A stretch of DNA of 64,000 nucleotides from Ardenticatenaceae bacterium (GCA_020634395.1 JACKBU010000003.1:186001-250000); one strand, 5' to 3'; numbered from the stretch's first letter, positions 40,598 to 49,063 are shown. Numbers and translations are program-made. The notes: generated by a model from the sequence alone, not told the origin.

Positions 40598-41719
40598 TCA
40601 GTTGGTTGGTTTGTTGGTTTGCCGCTGCAGCGCATGGTTTTGACTGGCAACCTCTAACAAGAAGCCGCGCACCGATTCCATGCTTTCATCCCAGGTGGGA
40701 TGGGCCTGATACCGTTTTTGCGCCGCCAGACCCAGGCGCAGCAGCAGGCGCCGATCTTCGTTGAGCAGGAACAGGTGCTTGGCCAGAGCCAGCACGTTAT
40801 GGGGCGGCAGGCGGAAGCCATTTTTGCCGTGGGTGATGATCTCGCTGGCCGCTCCGGCCGTGGAACCAATCACCGGCAGGCCAAAACCCATCGCTTCCAG
40901 GTACACAATGCCAAACCCCTCGTACTCGGAGGGCATCACCAGGACGTGGCTTTTGGCATACAGCGCCGACAATGTCCAGTTAGACACGACGCCGTGCCGG
41001 GAGATGTGCTTCTGATCCAGCCGGCGCAGGGCCGGCTGCAAGGTGCGCCGCACGTAGGTCGGGTCCACTTCCGGGTCGCCGACGATGTCTAGCTGCCAGC
41101 TTCGCGCCGGCAGGTATTCCAGGGCAGCCAGCAGCGTATGCAGCCCCTTGCGCCGGATGAGGTTGCCCACAAAAAGGATGCGCAGCGGCCCTGGCTTTTG
41201 GGCGCGGGCGACGATGGTATGCTGGCTAATGTCAGGCAGCAGGCGGTCGCCGCCGGGATAGGCTACCATGGTCGGGCGCTGATCGGGCAGGAGGTTTTCG
41301 ACGCTGATGCGCGTGGTGCGGCTGTTGGCGATGAAGGCGTCGACGCTGGCCAGGTAGTGCTGTTCGACGGTGCGGTAGAGGGGCAGCAGCCAGGGGGAAT
41401 GGCGCTCGTCGCTGCGCAGATGGTGGACGACGCTGACGATGGGATAGCTGACAAACGGCCGTAACTGCCGGTTCAGCCAGAACAACGAGGGGTGGTTCAG
41501 CTCGTCTTGCAGCAGCAGGTCATAGTCCGCATCGCGCAGATGATTGAAGAGCGTGCTGTCGAAGTTGTGGGTGAGGCAACGGCCGTAGCGCGACGGCTTC
41601 AACGACACAATCTGCACTTCGTCGCCGTGCCGCTGCAAGCATTCCACCAGCTTGCGGTCGTACAAATAACCGCCGGAGAGGGTGTCTAAACGGCCGTAAA
41701 TAACCAATCCAACGCGCAT
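40598..41719 (-). CDS. glycosyltransferase family 4
   Basis: This 373-aa GT-B protein has VGLVIYGRLDTLSGGYLYDRKL at the start. The C-terminal half carries ILFVGNLIRRKGLHTLLAAL and the EX7E-type PSEYEGFGIVYLEAMGFGLPVI nucleotide-sugar motif. Its last residues (RQTNKPTN) are encoded by the TTGGTTGG spacer word, so the stop has moved into a word repeat. It lies between the methyltransferase and pterin-synthase-like genes. Confidence 0.9.
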   Translation of the reverse strand: MRVGLVIYGRLDTLSGGYLYDRKLVECLQRHGDEVQIVSLKPSRYGRCLTHNFDSTLFNHLRDADYDLLLQDELNHPSLFWLNRQLRPFVSYPIVSVVHHLRSDERHSPWLLPLYRTVEQHYLASVDAFIANSRTTRISVENLLPDQRPTMVAYPGGDRLLPDISQHTIVARAQKPGPLRILFVGNLIRRKGLHTLLAALEYLPARSWQLDIVGDPEVDPTYVRRTLQPALRRLDQKHISRHGVVSNWTLSALYAKSHVLVMPSEYEGFGIVYLEAMGFGLPVIGSTAGAASEIITHGKNGFRLPPHNVLALAKHLFLLNEDRRLLLRLGLAAQKRYQAHPTWDESMESVRGFLLEVASQNHALQRQTNKPTN

Positions 41720-41726
41720 ATCATTG

Positions 41727-41787
41727 TAAGAGAGACTGGAGACTGGCTTTAATCTCCAGTCTCTAGTCTCTAGTCTCCAGTCTCTAA
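41727..41787. repeat. GACTGGAGACT word hairpin
   Basis: GAGACTGGAGACTGG faces CCAGTCTCTAGTCTC, overlapping the stop of the pterin-synthase-like gene (LETGD then TAG). It is the same family as 8002-8072. Confidence 0.65.
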
Positions 41788-42162
41788 CCCCTGCTCATAA
41801 CTCGCCCAGGCAATATCGTTCTCCCAAATTGTAACACCCATCCGCGCCAGGTTGGGAGCCTGAATCCGGCCGGCTATGGCCTGCCAAAAAATACGGGAAA
41901 AATGCTCAATACTGGGATTCAAACCGGCAAACTCCGGCAAATCGTTGAGCGTTTTGTCCCGAAAATACGCCACCAAAGCATCCAGATTCGCCTCTATGTC
42001 CACAATGTCTACCAGATAGCCATGCTGGTCTAATGTCTGTCCGGTCAACTGCACTTCCACCTGATAGTGGTGCGAGTGCCACTCGTTCTCCGCTCCCCAA
42101 TCGCCGCCGATCAAAAAATGTTGGGCCACAAAGTCTCGTTTTACAGCTACAGTGTACATCAT
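41770..42162 (-). CDS. 6-pyruvoyl-tetrahydropterin synthase/QueD superfamily protein lacking the catalytic Cys
   Basis: This 130-aa protein is of the PTPS fold. Zinc ligands are present as His15 (VAQHF) and the HSHHY pair. VDIVDIEANLDALV is the dimer-helix motif and PSIEHFSRIFWQAI the last helix. The QueD/PTPS cysteine four residues before the HxH is absent; the segment GAENEWHSHHY has Glu nearby instead. It is therefore not an ordinary queuosine enzyme. Variant PTPS enzymes that cleave dihydroneopterin use Glu in this region. A second ATG at 42159 fits the GAGG better. Confidence 0.85.
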   Translation of the reverse strand: MMYTVAVKRDFVAQHFLIGGDWGAENEWHSHHYQVEVQLTGQTLDQHGYLVDIVDIEANLDALVAYFRDKTLNDLPEFAGLNPSIEHFSRIFWQAIAGRIQAPNLARMGVTIWENDIAWASYEQGLETGD

Positions 42163-42302
42163 GCCTCACCTGGAAATAAACCCCTCATTATCAGTTGCTT
42201 ATTTGTATCAGGAAATGGGATGCGCGGCGAGGCCTACCGATTAGTCCGATCTCCCAGATTGGACCCCTCTTACCCGGCTGCCCCCTCCGCAGCGGTTCAG
42301 GG

Positions 42303-42645
42303 GCGCGTAGCAGTCATTTTTAAACGCGTAGCAACCATTCTTAAACGCGTAGCAACCATTCTTAAACGCGTAGCAACCGTTTCTAAACGTGTAGCAACCA
42401 TTATTAAACGCGTAGCAACCATTTCTAAACGCGTAGCAATCATTTTTAAACGCGTAGCAATCATTTCTAAACGCGTAGCAATCATTTCTAAACGCGTAGC
42501 AATCATTTCTAAACACGTAGCAACCATTTCTAAATGCGTAGCAATCATTTTTAAACGCGTAGCAGTCATTCTTAAATGCGTAGCAGTCATTCTTAAACGC
42601 GTAGCAATCGTTTCTAAACGCGTAGCAATCGTTCTCAAGCGCGCA
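42303..42645. repeat. 21-bp tandem array (AAACGCGTAGCAAYCATTTCT), 16 in-phase copies
   Basis: CGTAGCA (or a one-base variant) recurs at 42306 and then every 21 bases up to 42621, with no insertion or deletion. A 17th degraded unit begins near 42642. Most units carry ACGCGT. Transition changes dominate between units. It is not transcribed with any obvious gene. Confidence 0.92.
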
Positions 42646-42654
42646 GGGCATTCA

Positions 42655-42776
42655 AACTTGCCAGGAGCTAAAGCTCCGGGCAATAAAACAACGCCCCGTA
42701 AACGGGGCTTAAACCTCCCAGCCGAGTTTACCCGGCGTCGTTTTGCTGCCGGGGTGTTCACGCCCCGGCAGTCCCG
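42655..42776. repeat. multi-hairpin GC-rich repeat element, copy 2 (inverted)
   Basis: It carries GAGCTAAAGCTCCGGG, GCCCCGTAAACGGGGC, GAGTTTACCCGGC and GGGGTGTTCACGCCCC in order. It is the reverse of the element at 3790-3906. Confidence 0.7.
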
Positions 42777-42814
42777 GCAGTCCCGGCAGCCCCGGCTACC
42801 CGCCGACAGAGTTG

Positions 42815-42843
42815 TTGGAGCGCGCGCCAATCAAGGCTACAAT
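42815..42843 (+). promoter_or_regulatory. probable promoter of the ATP-grasp gene
   Basis: TTGGAG (42815-42820), a 17-base spacer and TACAAT (42838-42843) lie 60 bases before the ATG. Confidence 0.6.
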
Positions 42844-42902
42844 TACGGCCGTTCACCAAACCAACCATCAAACCCGCCCACTTACCAACGCAGGAGTAAA
42901 CC

Positions 42903-44114
42903 ATGTCCGACGAACGGCCGTTAACCATCCTCTGTCTCGCCTCAGAATTCAAAGGGCTGCCCTTCATCCAGGCCGCCAAAGAAGCCGGCTGCCGCGTCCT
43001 GCTGCTCACTGCCGAAAAAAACGCCAACGAACCCTGGCCCCAAGACATCGACGAGCGCTTCTACATGCCCAGCGTCTCCACCCAGCCCGACGTCACCCAC
43101 GCCGTCAGCTACCTGGCCCGCAGCCACAAAATCGACCGCATCGCCGCCCTCGATGATTACGACGTCGCCACCGCCGCCTCCCTGCGCGAACACATGCGCC
43201 TGCCCGGCATCGGCGACAGCCTGGCCCGCCACTTCCGCGACAAGCTGGCCATGCGCGTGCGCGCCCGGCAGGCCGGCCTGCCCGTGCCCGACTTCGCCCC
43301 CATCCTCAACTACGACGATCTGCGCGACTTCATGGCCCGCACGCCCGCGCCCTGGGTGCTCAAACCCCGCTTCGACGCCGGGGCCATCGGCATCCGCAAA
43401 CTGCAGCACAGCGAAGAACTGTGGCGCGCCCTGGACGATCTGGGCGACAAACAGTCGTTTTATCTCATCGAGCAGTTCATCCCCGGCGACGTCTTCCATG
43501 TCGATTCGCTGGTCTGGGACAATGAGGTGATTTTTGCCAGCCCCAGCCAATATGGCGCGCCGCCGCTGGCCGTCTCGCATGGCGGCGGCATCTTCAGCAC
43601 CCGCACCCTGCCCGCCGCCGATCCGCAAACGGAGGCGCTGCTGGCCCTGAACCGTGACCTGCTCACGGGGCTGCAGCTGCCGCGCGGCGCGGCGCATTCG
43701 GAATTCATTCGCGGAGCGGCAGACGGCCGTCTCTATTTCCTGGAAACGGCCGCCCGCGTCGGCGGGGCCAACATCGACAAACTCGTCAAAGCGGCCACCG
43801 GCGTGGAACTGTGGGCCGAAGCCGCGCGCATCGAAATCGCCCACGCCCGCGGCCAGCAGTACCAGCTCCCGCCCCTGCGCCACGATTACGCCGGGCTGCT
43901 TATCTGCCTCTCCCAGCAGCAGCACCCCGACCTCTCCGCCTACCAGGACCCGGAAATCGTCTGGCGGTTGCCCAAAGAGTACCATGCCGGGCTGATTGTG
44001 GTGGCGTCGGAATACGGCCGGGTCGAATCCCTCCTGGCCCAATACACCGACCGCTTCGCCCAAGACTTCCTGGCCGTCCAGCCGCCGAAGAAAGAGGCGC
44101 GCACCACGTTTTAG
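42903..44114 (+). CDS. ATP-grasp domain ligase-like protein
   Basis: This 403-aa protein has AGGAG upstream. The N-terminal ~100 residues are a Rossmann-like preATP-grasp domain. The ATP-grasp body follows, with DKLAMRVRARQAGLPVPDF, PWVLKPRFDAGAIGIRKL, YLIEQFIPGDVFHVDSL and FLETAARVGGANI. The last contains the metal-binding Glu/Asn set. Such enzymes join a carboxylate to an amine or thiol with ATP; the substrate here is unknown. Confidence 0.88.
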   Translation: MSDERPLTILCLASEFKGLPFIQAAKEAGCRVLLLTAEKNANEPWPQDIDERFYMPSVSTQPDVTHAVSYLARSHKIDRIAALDDYDVATAASLREHMRLPGIGDSLARHFRDKLAMRVRARQAGLPVPDFAPILNYDDLRDFMARTPAPWVLKPRFDAGAIGIRKLQHSEELWRALDDLGDKQSFYLIEQFIPGDVFHVDSLVWDNEVIFASPSQYGAPPLAVSHGGGIFSTRTLPAADPQTEALLALNRDLLTGLQLPRGAAHSEFIRGAADGRLYFLETAARVGGANIDKLVKAATGVELWAEAARIEIAHARGQQYQLPPLRHDYAGLLICLSQQQHPDLSAYQDPEIVWRLPKEYHAGLIVVASEYGRVESLLAQYTDRFAQDFLAVQPPKKEARTTF

Positions 44115-44172
44115 AGAGAAGAGAGACTAGAGACTAGAGACTGGAGACTTGCGCAAACTCCAAGCTCCAGTC
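44114..44172. repeat. GACTAGAGACTGGAG word hairpin
   Basis: GAGACTAGAGACTGGAGACTT faces CTCCAAGCTCCAGTCTC between the ATP-grasp and GNAT genes. It is the same word family as at 41727. Confidence 0.6.
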
Positions 44173-44188
44173 TCCCCTCCCCCTCCCC

Positions 44189-44650
44189 ATGACCTACCAC
44201 TTCACCCCCATGACGGCCGTCCACGCCCAGGCCATCGCCAACTGGCATTACGATGGCGCGTATACCTTCTACGACATGGACCAGGACCCCGAAGACCTGG
44301 CGGATTTGCTGGACCCGGCGACCTGGCCGGACGCTTATTTTGCCGTGCTGAACGAGGCGGGGGAGCTGGTGGGCTTTTTTGTGTTTACGCGGGATGAAAC
44401 GGCCGTAGAGATCGGCTTAGGCATGGCCCCGGCTTTCACCGGCCAGGGACTGGGCGAAGGCTTTGTGCAGGCCGGGCTGGATTTTGCCCGCCAGCGCTAC
44501 GCCCCCCAGACCTTCAAGCTGCGCGTGGCCCAATTCAACCAGCGCGCCATCCGCGTCTACGAAAAGGCCGGCTTCGTGCGCGGCAAAGCCTACCAGCAGG
44601 CCACCAACGGGGACGTTTACGAATTTATTTGCATGGATCGCCCGGTGTGA
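44189..44650 (+). CDS. GNAT family N-acetyltransferase
   Basis: This 153-aa protein has the GNAT core with the acetyl-CoA loop in GMAPAFTGQGLGEGFVQAGLDFA and the last strand/helix NQRAIRVYEKAGFVRGKAYQ. The N-terminal HYDGAYTFYDMDQDPEDLADL recalls RimI/PhnO-like small acetyltransferases. No Shine-Dalgarno is visible. The substrate is unknown. Confidence 0.9.
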   Translation: MTYHFTPMTAVHAQAIANWHYDGAYTFYDMDQDPEDLADLLDPATWPDAYFAVLNEAGELVGFFVFTRDETAVEIGLGMAPAFTGQGLGEGFVQAGLDFARQRYAPQTFKLRVAQFNQRAIRVYEKAGFVRGKAYQQATNGDVYEFICMDRPV

Positions 44651-44655
44651 AGGAT

Positions 44656-44703
44656 GTTGGTTGGTTAGTTTGTTAGTTTGTGGGTTGGTTAGTTGGTTTG
44701 TTA
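44656..44703. repeat. TTGGTTGG/TTTGTTAG word repeat
   Basis: Several TTGGTTGGTTAGTTTG-type words follow the GNAT stop directly. This is the same family as at 40600-40622, 46184-46257, 47181-47270 and, within coding sequence, 1374-1610 and 60766-60840. Confidence 0.65.
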
Positions 44704-44736
44704 CCCGCCTACAAACTTCTTCTCAGAGAATCACCT

Positions 44737-45234
44737 ATGAATGACTTGCGATACAAGCCCAACCTCTTGCAGCGATCCGTGCAGCGCGTGGCCATGTTAC
44801 GGCCGTCTGCCTGGCTGCTCTCCCGCACCCTGCACCACCTCGACCCGCCCGTCTACCGGCTGACCGGCGGAAAATCCACCCTGGCCGGCCTGTTAAGCGG
44901 GCTGCCGGTCATCACCCTGGTAACGACCGGCGCAAAATCCGGCCAGCCCCGCGCCGTGCCGCTCATCGCCATCCCCCACGCCGACGACCTGATCGTCATT
45001 GCCTCCAACTGGGGCGGCCAAAGCCACCCCGCCTGGTACTACAACCTCAAAGCCCATCCGGCATGCACCGCGGAAGTCAACGGCCGTTCCCTCCCCCACA
45101 CCGCCCACGAACTTACCGGCGAGGCCAAAACCGCCGCCTGGGAAACGGCCGTGCGCCTCTATCCCGGCTACGCCGCCTACCAAAAACGCGCCCCCCGCGA
45201 TATTCCCGTGCTCAAGCTGTTAGCTGTTAGCTAA
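44737..45234 (+). CDS. nitroreductase/deazaflavin-dependent (DDN-type) oxidoreductase
   Basis: From MNDLRYKPNLLQRSVQR it is 165 aa. The split-barrel pattern is typical of the F420/FMN-binding DDN family: VTLVTTGAKSGQPRAVPLIAI, then IVIASNWGGQSHPAWYYNLKAHP and an ALY-type end. Its C-terminus (LKLLAVS) is encoded by a GCTGTTAGCTGTTAGC spacer word. The redox cofactor cannot be decided from sequence. Confidence 0.85.
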   Translation: MNDLRYKPNLLQRSVQRVAMLRPSAWLLSRTLHHLDPPVYRLTGGKSTLAGLLSGLPVITLVTTGAKSGQPRAVPLIAIPHADDLIVIASNWGGQSHPAWYYNLKAHPACTAEVNGRSLPHTAHELTGEAKTAAWETAVRLYPGYAAYQKRAPRDIPVLKLLAVS

Positions 45235-45264
45235 AAGCTGTTAGCCGTTCACTGTTATCTGTTA
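45215..45264. repeat. GCTGTTAGC word repeat overlapping a stop codon
   Basis: AGCTGTTAGCTGTTAGC continues as AAAGCTGTTAGCCG and CTGTTATCTGTTAATTG. The oxidoreductase stop lies inside it. The same words are coding at 1235-1300. Confidence 0.6.
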
Positions 45265-45273
45265 ATTGTTCCC

Positions 45274-46185
45274 ATGTTCATCCCCTCCGATTTCACCGCC
45301 CACATGCTGGAAATCTACGGCGAAGCTGGCCGCGATTGGCTGGCCCGCCTGCCCGCCATCCTGGCCGACTGCGCCGCGCGCTGGCAGCTTAAGCTGGAAC
45401 GGCCGTTCCCCCTCTCCTACAACTACGTCGCCCCCGCCACCCGCGCCGACGGCACGCCGGTCGTCCTGAAGGTGGGCTACCCCAACCCCGAACTGCTGTC
45501 GGAGATGGCGGCGCTGCGGGTGTATAACGGCCGTGGCGTCTGCCGCCTGCTGGCCGCCGACGAGGCCCAGGGCGCATTTTTGCTGGAGCGCGTCCTGCCC
45601 GGCGTCACCCTGGACACCCTACCCGACGACGATGAGGCCACCGTCATCGCCGCCCAGGTGATGCAGCAGCTCTGGCAGCCCGTGCCCCACAATCACGCAT
45701 TTCCCAGTCTGGCCCGCTGGACCGAGGCCCTCTTGCGCCTTCGGCCCCACTTTGGCGGCGGGACAGGCCCGTTTCCGGCACGGTTGGTGGATACGGCCGT
45801 GGCTCTGCGTGCCGAACTGCTGGCCGATGACGTGCCGCCAGTTCTGCTGCACGGCGACTTCCACCACTACAACGTGCTCACCGCCCAGCGCCAGCCCTGG
45901 CTGGCCATCGACCCCAAAGGCGTCGTCGGCGACTCGGCCTACGAGCCATCTACCCTGCTCTACAACCCCGTCTACACCTTCCCCTATCGCCCCGACATGC
46001 CGCGCCGCCTGCGCCGCCGCCTGGACATCCTGGCCGACGTGCTGGACATCGACCGGGCGCGCCTGCTGCGCTGGGGCATCGTGCAAAATGTACTGTCCGT
46101 CTGGTGGAGCGTAGAAGACAACGAAAGCGGCTGGGAACCGGTCTTGCGCATTGGCGAAGCGCTGTTGGAAGAGATGGTTGGATAG
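45274..46185 (+). CDS. aminoglycoside 6-phosphotransferase (StrB)-like kinase
   Basis: This 303-aa protein resembles the aminoglycoside/hydroxyurea kinase family. VVLKVGYPNPELLSEMAAL is the ATP-binding Lys/Glu region. VLLHGDFHHYNVL has the catalytic loop (HGDxHxxN). LAIDPKGVVGDSAYEPS has the DPKG metal motif. PSLARW and RPDMPRRLRRRLD follow the StrB layout. It could modify streptomycin-like antibiotics or a native alcohol. Confidence 0.88.
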   Translation: MFIPSDFTAHMLEIYGEAGRDWLARLPAILADCAARWQLKLERPFPLSYNYVAPATRADGTPVVLKVGYPNPELLSEMAALRVYNGRGVCRLLAADEAQGAFLLERVLPGVTLDTLPDDDEATVIAAQVMQQLWQPVPHNHAFPSLARWTEALLRLRPHFGGGTGPFPARLVDTAVALRAELLADDVPPVLLHGDFHHYNVLTAQRQPWLAIDPKGVVGDSAYEPSTLLYNPVYTFPYRPDMPRRLRRRLDILADVLDIDRARLLRWGIVQNVLSVWWSVEDNESGWEPVLRIGEALLEEMVG

Positions 46186-46257
46186 TTGGATAGTTGGCTG
46201 GTTTGTTAGTTGGTTGGTTTGCTGGAAAGCCAACCAACAAACTAACAAACCAACCAC
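46184..46257. repeat. TTGGTTGGTTTG...CAAACCAACCA long word hairpin
   Basis: GTTTGTTAGTTGGTTGG and CCAACCAACAAACTAACAAAC pair with each other across a short loop. It begins at the stop of the StrB-like gene and may terminate it and the convergent PqqB-like gene. Confidence 0.7.
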
Positions 46258-46266
46258 CCCCATTCT

Positions 46267-47151
46267 TCACAACGCAAACGTCTGCCCGGTGAAAGCCACC
46301 TGCGCCCCCGCGGCGGCAATTTCGGCCCGCGCCGCGCTGTCCGCGTCCAGCGCCGGGTTGGTGTGGTTGAGATGGGTCAGGACAAGCTGGCCCGGTATCG
46401 CCGCAAACCGCGCCAGGGTGTCGGGGATGAGGGGATGGGCGACGGGCGGACGGCCGTTCAGCTCCGCCACACTGTAAAAACTACCATCCACCAGGGCCAC
46501 GTCCACCCCGCCCAATACGGCCGTTGCCTCCGGCCACTCATCCCAGCTATCAATGTCCGGCAAATAGAGCAGCGCGCGGCGCGGCCCCTGCACCCGGAAA
46601 GCCAGCGTGCCTGCGCCCCACTCGTCGCGGTGCGGCACAGGAATGGGGGTGATGGTCAGATCGGCGGCGAGCGCAACAGGACGGCCCGGCTCCAGCGCCT
46701 GCCAGCGCAGCCCGGCGTTCAGCGGCCGGTACAACGCATTGCCGCGCAGCAGCTCCACCAATCCCGGCAGCGCGTAGACCGGCAAATCGGCCACGGCCAT
46801 GACCTCTGGCCCCAACTGCGGCAGCCCGCCCACGTGGCCCATGTGGGCGTGAGTCAGGAAGATGGCGTCCGGCGGACGCAGGCGGTTGGGGCGCTGCGGG
46901 TGCGGCCCCAACGCTTTAGCCAACAGGTTCAGCTGGTACTTGATGTCCGGCGTGGCGTCGAGGAGGGTAACGGCCGTGCGCTCCCCCCTTCCATCCACAA
47001 TCGCCAGGCACGCCGCATACTCCACTCGCCGGGGATCGGCAAACGCGGCCAAACACCGCGCACAGCGGCAGCCCGCGTGCGGCAGCCCGCCATCCTGCAT
47101 AATGCCTAAGACAACGGCCGTTACCCCTCTTTCATCTACATTTCCAGTCAT
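46267..47151 (-). CDS. PqqB-like metallo-beta-lactamase-fold protein
   Basis: This 294-aa protein has the PqqB N-terminus (VLGIMQDGGLPHAGCRCARC) with four cysteines, and a metal-binding THAHMGHVGGL in the MBL fold. LLYLPDIDSWDEW and VLTHLNHTNPALD follow. No other pqq gene is present, so a role in PQQ synthesis is unsupported. Stand-alone PqqB-like proteins are probable hydrolases. Confidence 0.85.
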   Translation of the reverse strand: MTGNVDERGVTAVVLGIMQDGGLPHAGCRCARCLAAFADPRRVEYAACLAIVDGRGERTAVTLLDATPDIKYQLNLLAKALGPHPQRPNRLRPPDAIFLTHAHMGHVGGLPQLGPEVMAVADLPVYALPGLVELLRGNALYRPLNAGLRWQALEPGRPVALAADLTITPIPVPHRDEWGAGTLAFRVQGPRRALLYLPDIDSWDEWPEATAVLGGVDVALVDGSFYSVAELNGRPPVAHPLIPDTLARFAAIPGQLVLTHLNHTNPALDADSAARAEIAAAGAQVAFTGQTFAL

Positions 47152-47180
47152 CGCCCAACCCTGTTAGAATGGTAAGAAGT

Positions 47181-47270
47181 TGGTTGGTTTGTTAGTTGGT
47201 TGGTTTGTTAAGAGACGCCAGCCAACTAACAAACCAACCAACCATCAAACTATCAAACCAACCAACCGAG
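47181..47270. repeat. TTGGTTGG word hairpin upstream of the aminotransferase
   Basis: GTTGGTTGGTTTGTTAG on the left faces CCAACTAACAAACCAACC on the right across GAGACGCC. It lies just before the Shine-Dalgarno of the next gene. Confidence 0.7.
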
Positions 47271-47275
47271 GTCCT

Positions 47276-48454
47276 ATGCAAAACCTATCCCATCTACTCA
47301 ATAACATTCCGTCGTCGCCCACGCTAGCCGTCAACGACAAGGCCAAAGCGCTGCAGCGCGCCGGCCATGACGTCATCGCCCTGGCCGGGGGCGACCCCGA
47401 TTTTCCCACGCCGCCGCACATTGTCGAGGCGGCGTACCGCGCCATGCTGGACGGGGCCACCCACTACCCCGCGCCGATGATCGGCATTCCGGCGGCGCTG
47501 GAGGCCATCGCCGCCAAGATGGAGCGGGAAAACGGCGTGCCGATTGACGATCCGCGCCACCAGATCATCATCACGCCGGGGGGCAAGTGGGGGCTGTTTC
47601 TGGCGTTAACGGCCGTGCTCAACCCCGGCAACGAGGTGCTCATCCTCGAACCCCACTGGGTCAGCTACCCGCCGATGGTCACCCTGGCGGGCGGCGTGCC
47701 TGTGCCCGTCAGCCTGCCCGCCGACGATAATTTCCGTATCACCGCCGCCGCGCTGCGGGCCAGACTCACGCCGCGCACGAAGGCGCTGATGGTCAACAAC
47801 CCGTGCAACCCCACCGGGCGCGTGCTAACGCCGGAAGAGCTGGCAGCGATTGTCGCCGTGGCCACGGAAGCCGACCTGTACGTGATTGCCGACGAGATTT
47901 ATGAGAAGCTGGTGTTTGACGGCCGTTCTCACCTCTCCATCGCCGCCGCGCCCGGCATGGCCGAGCGCACCCTCACCGTCAACGGCCTGACCAAATCCTA
48001 CGCCATGACCGGCTGGCGGCTGGGCTGGCTGGTCGGTCCCGCGCCCATCATCAGGCTGGCAACGCGGCTGAACAGCCAGGCGGTGTCCTGCGCCGCCACC
48101 TTCTCCATGCACGCCTGCGTGGCGGCGCTAAACGGCCCGCAGGACATCATCGCCGAGATGCGCGACGCCTACCAGGCGCGGCGCGATTTTATGGTCAAGG
48201 CGCTGAACGAGATTGAGGGGATCTCCTGCCGCTCGATTGAGGGCGCGTTTTACCTGTTCCCCAGCTTCCCCGGCAGCGGCAAAAACAGCCTGGAACTGGC
48301 CGACGCGCTGCTGGATAAGGCGCAAATCGCCGGCGTGCCGGGCATCGCCTTTGGGCAGAGCGGCGAGGGGCACGTGCGCTTCGCCATCTCCACGGCCATG
48401 CATGACCTGGAGCGGGCGGTAGAGCGGCTGGCGAAGGTGGCGGGGGAGTTGTAG
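47276..48454 (+). CDS. PLP-dependent class I/II aminotransferase (AspC-like)
   Basis: The ATG at 47276 follows GAGGTCCT; the ORF to 47180 translates spacer words. The protein has 392 aa. It has ALAGGDPDFPTPPHIV at the start, ITPGGKWGLFLALTAVL, NNPCNPTGRVLTPEEL, ADEIYEKLVFD and the PLP lysine in NGLTKSYAMTGWRLGW. The arginine binding the carboxylate is in HVRFAIS. Broad aspartate/aromatic specificity is likely. Confidence 0.93.
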   Translation: MQNLSHLLNNIPSSPTLAVNDKAKALQRAGHDVIALAGGDPDFPTPPHIVEAAYRAMLDGATHYPAPMIGIPAALEAIAAKMERENGVPIDDPRHQIIITPGGKWGLFLALTAVLNPGNEVLILEPHWVSYPPMVTLAGGVPVPVSLPADDNFRITAAALRARLTPRTKALMVNNPCNPTGRVLTPEELAAIVAVATEADLYVIADEIYEKLVFDGRSHLSIAAAPGMAERTLTVNGLTKSYAMTGWRLGWLVGPAPIIRLATRLNSQAVSCAATFSMHACVAALNGPQDIIAEMRDAYQARRDFMVKALNEIEGISCRSIEGAFYLFPSFPGSGKNSLELADALLDKAQIAGVPGIAFGQSGEGHVRFAISTAMHDLERAVERLAKVAGEL

Positions 48455-48473
48455 GAGGGAGAAAGGGGAGTTT

Positions 48474-48546
48474 TTATTACAAAGGGACAAAGGGACGAAA
48501 GGGACAAAGATGGGAGGAAAACCTTTGTCCCTTTTGTTCCTTAGTT
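48474..48546. repeat. ACAAAGGGAC word hairpin after aminotransferase
   Basis: ATTACAAAGGGACAAAGGG faces CCTTTTGTTCCTTAGTTTCTTTGTAAT. It is a long imperfect hairpin that could end transcription. Confidence 0.65.
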
Positions 48547-48631
48547 TCTTTGTAATGAATCCGGTTCGTCTGCGGGCATGAGCCGCGATGAATTTGTGGC
48601 TTTGTTGAAGTAACTTTACGGCCGTTTCTCC

Positions 48632-49063
48632 TCAGCGAACCCACGTATCATAACGTTCGGCCACGGCCGTCATGTATTCTTCGTTGGCTAACTGTTCTGC
48701 GTTCATAGCCGCCAATTCCGCTAGATACTGATCAAACCCACCTGGGCTAAAAATGGTGATGAGCTTGCCCCCAGCCGGGCAGCGCACCGCATGCCATACA
48801 CTCGGCGGAATGTTCACCGTCGTACCGGGTTTACAAACCACTGTCTCATCGTCAAACTCAAACTGGACTTCGCCGGCCAAAATGTAAAATATCTCGGTCA
48901 TCACGCGGTGGTGATGGCGCGCCAGGTAAAAACCAGATTTCAGCATATCTTCGACGACGGTGACACGGCCGTTTGTCCAATCCAACGCACTCTTCACAAA
49001 AATGTGGTCTTTTGCCCAGTCATAATCCGGACCCTGACCGGGTTCAACGATCTGCTGTTTCAT
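48632..49063 (-). CDS. cupin-domain protein
   Basis: This 143-aa protein starts at MKQQIVEPGQGPDYDW; the 19-residue extension is not supported. The cupin motifs are HHHRVMTEIFYILAGEVQFEFD (metal-binding His and Glu) and NIPPSVWHAVRCPAGG. It resembles small cytosolic cupins of sugar or redox metabolism; the function is unknown. It follows the ABM gene on the same strand, 82 bp apart. Confidence 0.85.
   Translation of the reverse strand: MKQQIVEPGQGPDYDWAKDHIFVKSALDWTNGRVTVVEDMLKSGFYLARHHHRVMTEIFYILAGEVQFEFDDETVVCKPGTTVNIPPSVWHAVRCPAGGKLITIFSPGGFDQYLAELAAMNAEQLANEEYMTAVAERYDTWVR

Larger units (their letters stand above)
42163..42902. other. 740-bp intergenic region with a 21-bp array and a REP-like element
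   Basis: No gene is supported here. It holds the array at 42303-42645, the multi-hairpin element at 42655-42776 and a promoter at 42815-42843. Open frames across the array in both directions are products of the 21-bp period. Confidence 0.75.

Noticed and set aside
42067..42924. plus-strand ORF with a repeated VAIISKR peptide and minus-strand ORF with a repeated CYAFKND peptide
   Set aside because: A 21-bp period keeps several frames open. Neither has a start signal or recognisable domain, and the plus-strand one runs into the ATP-grasp gene.
46267..47151. PQQ biosynthesis locus
   Set aside because: Only a pqqB-like gene is present. No pqqA, pqqC, pqqD or pqqE is seen nearby.
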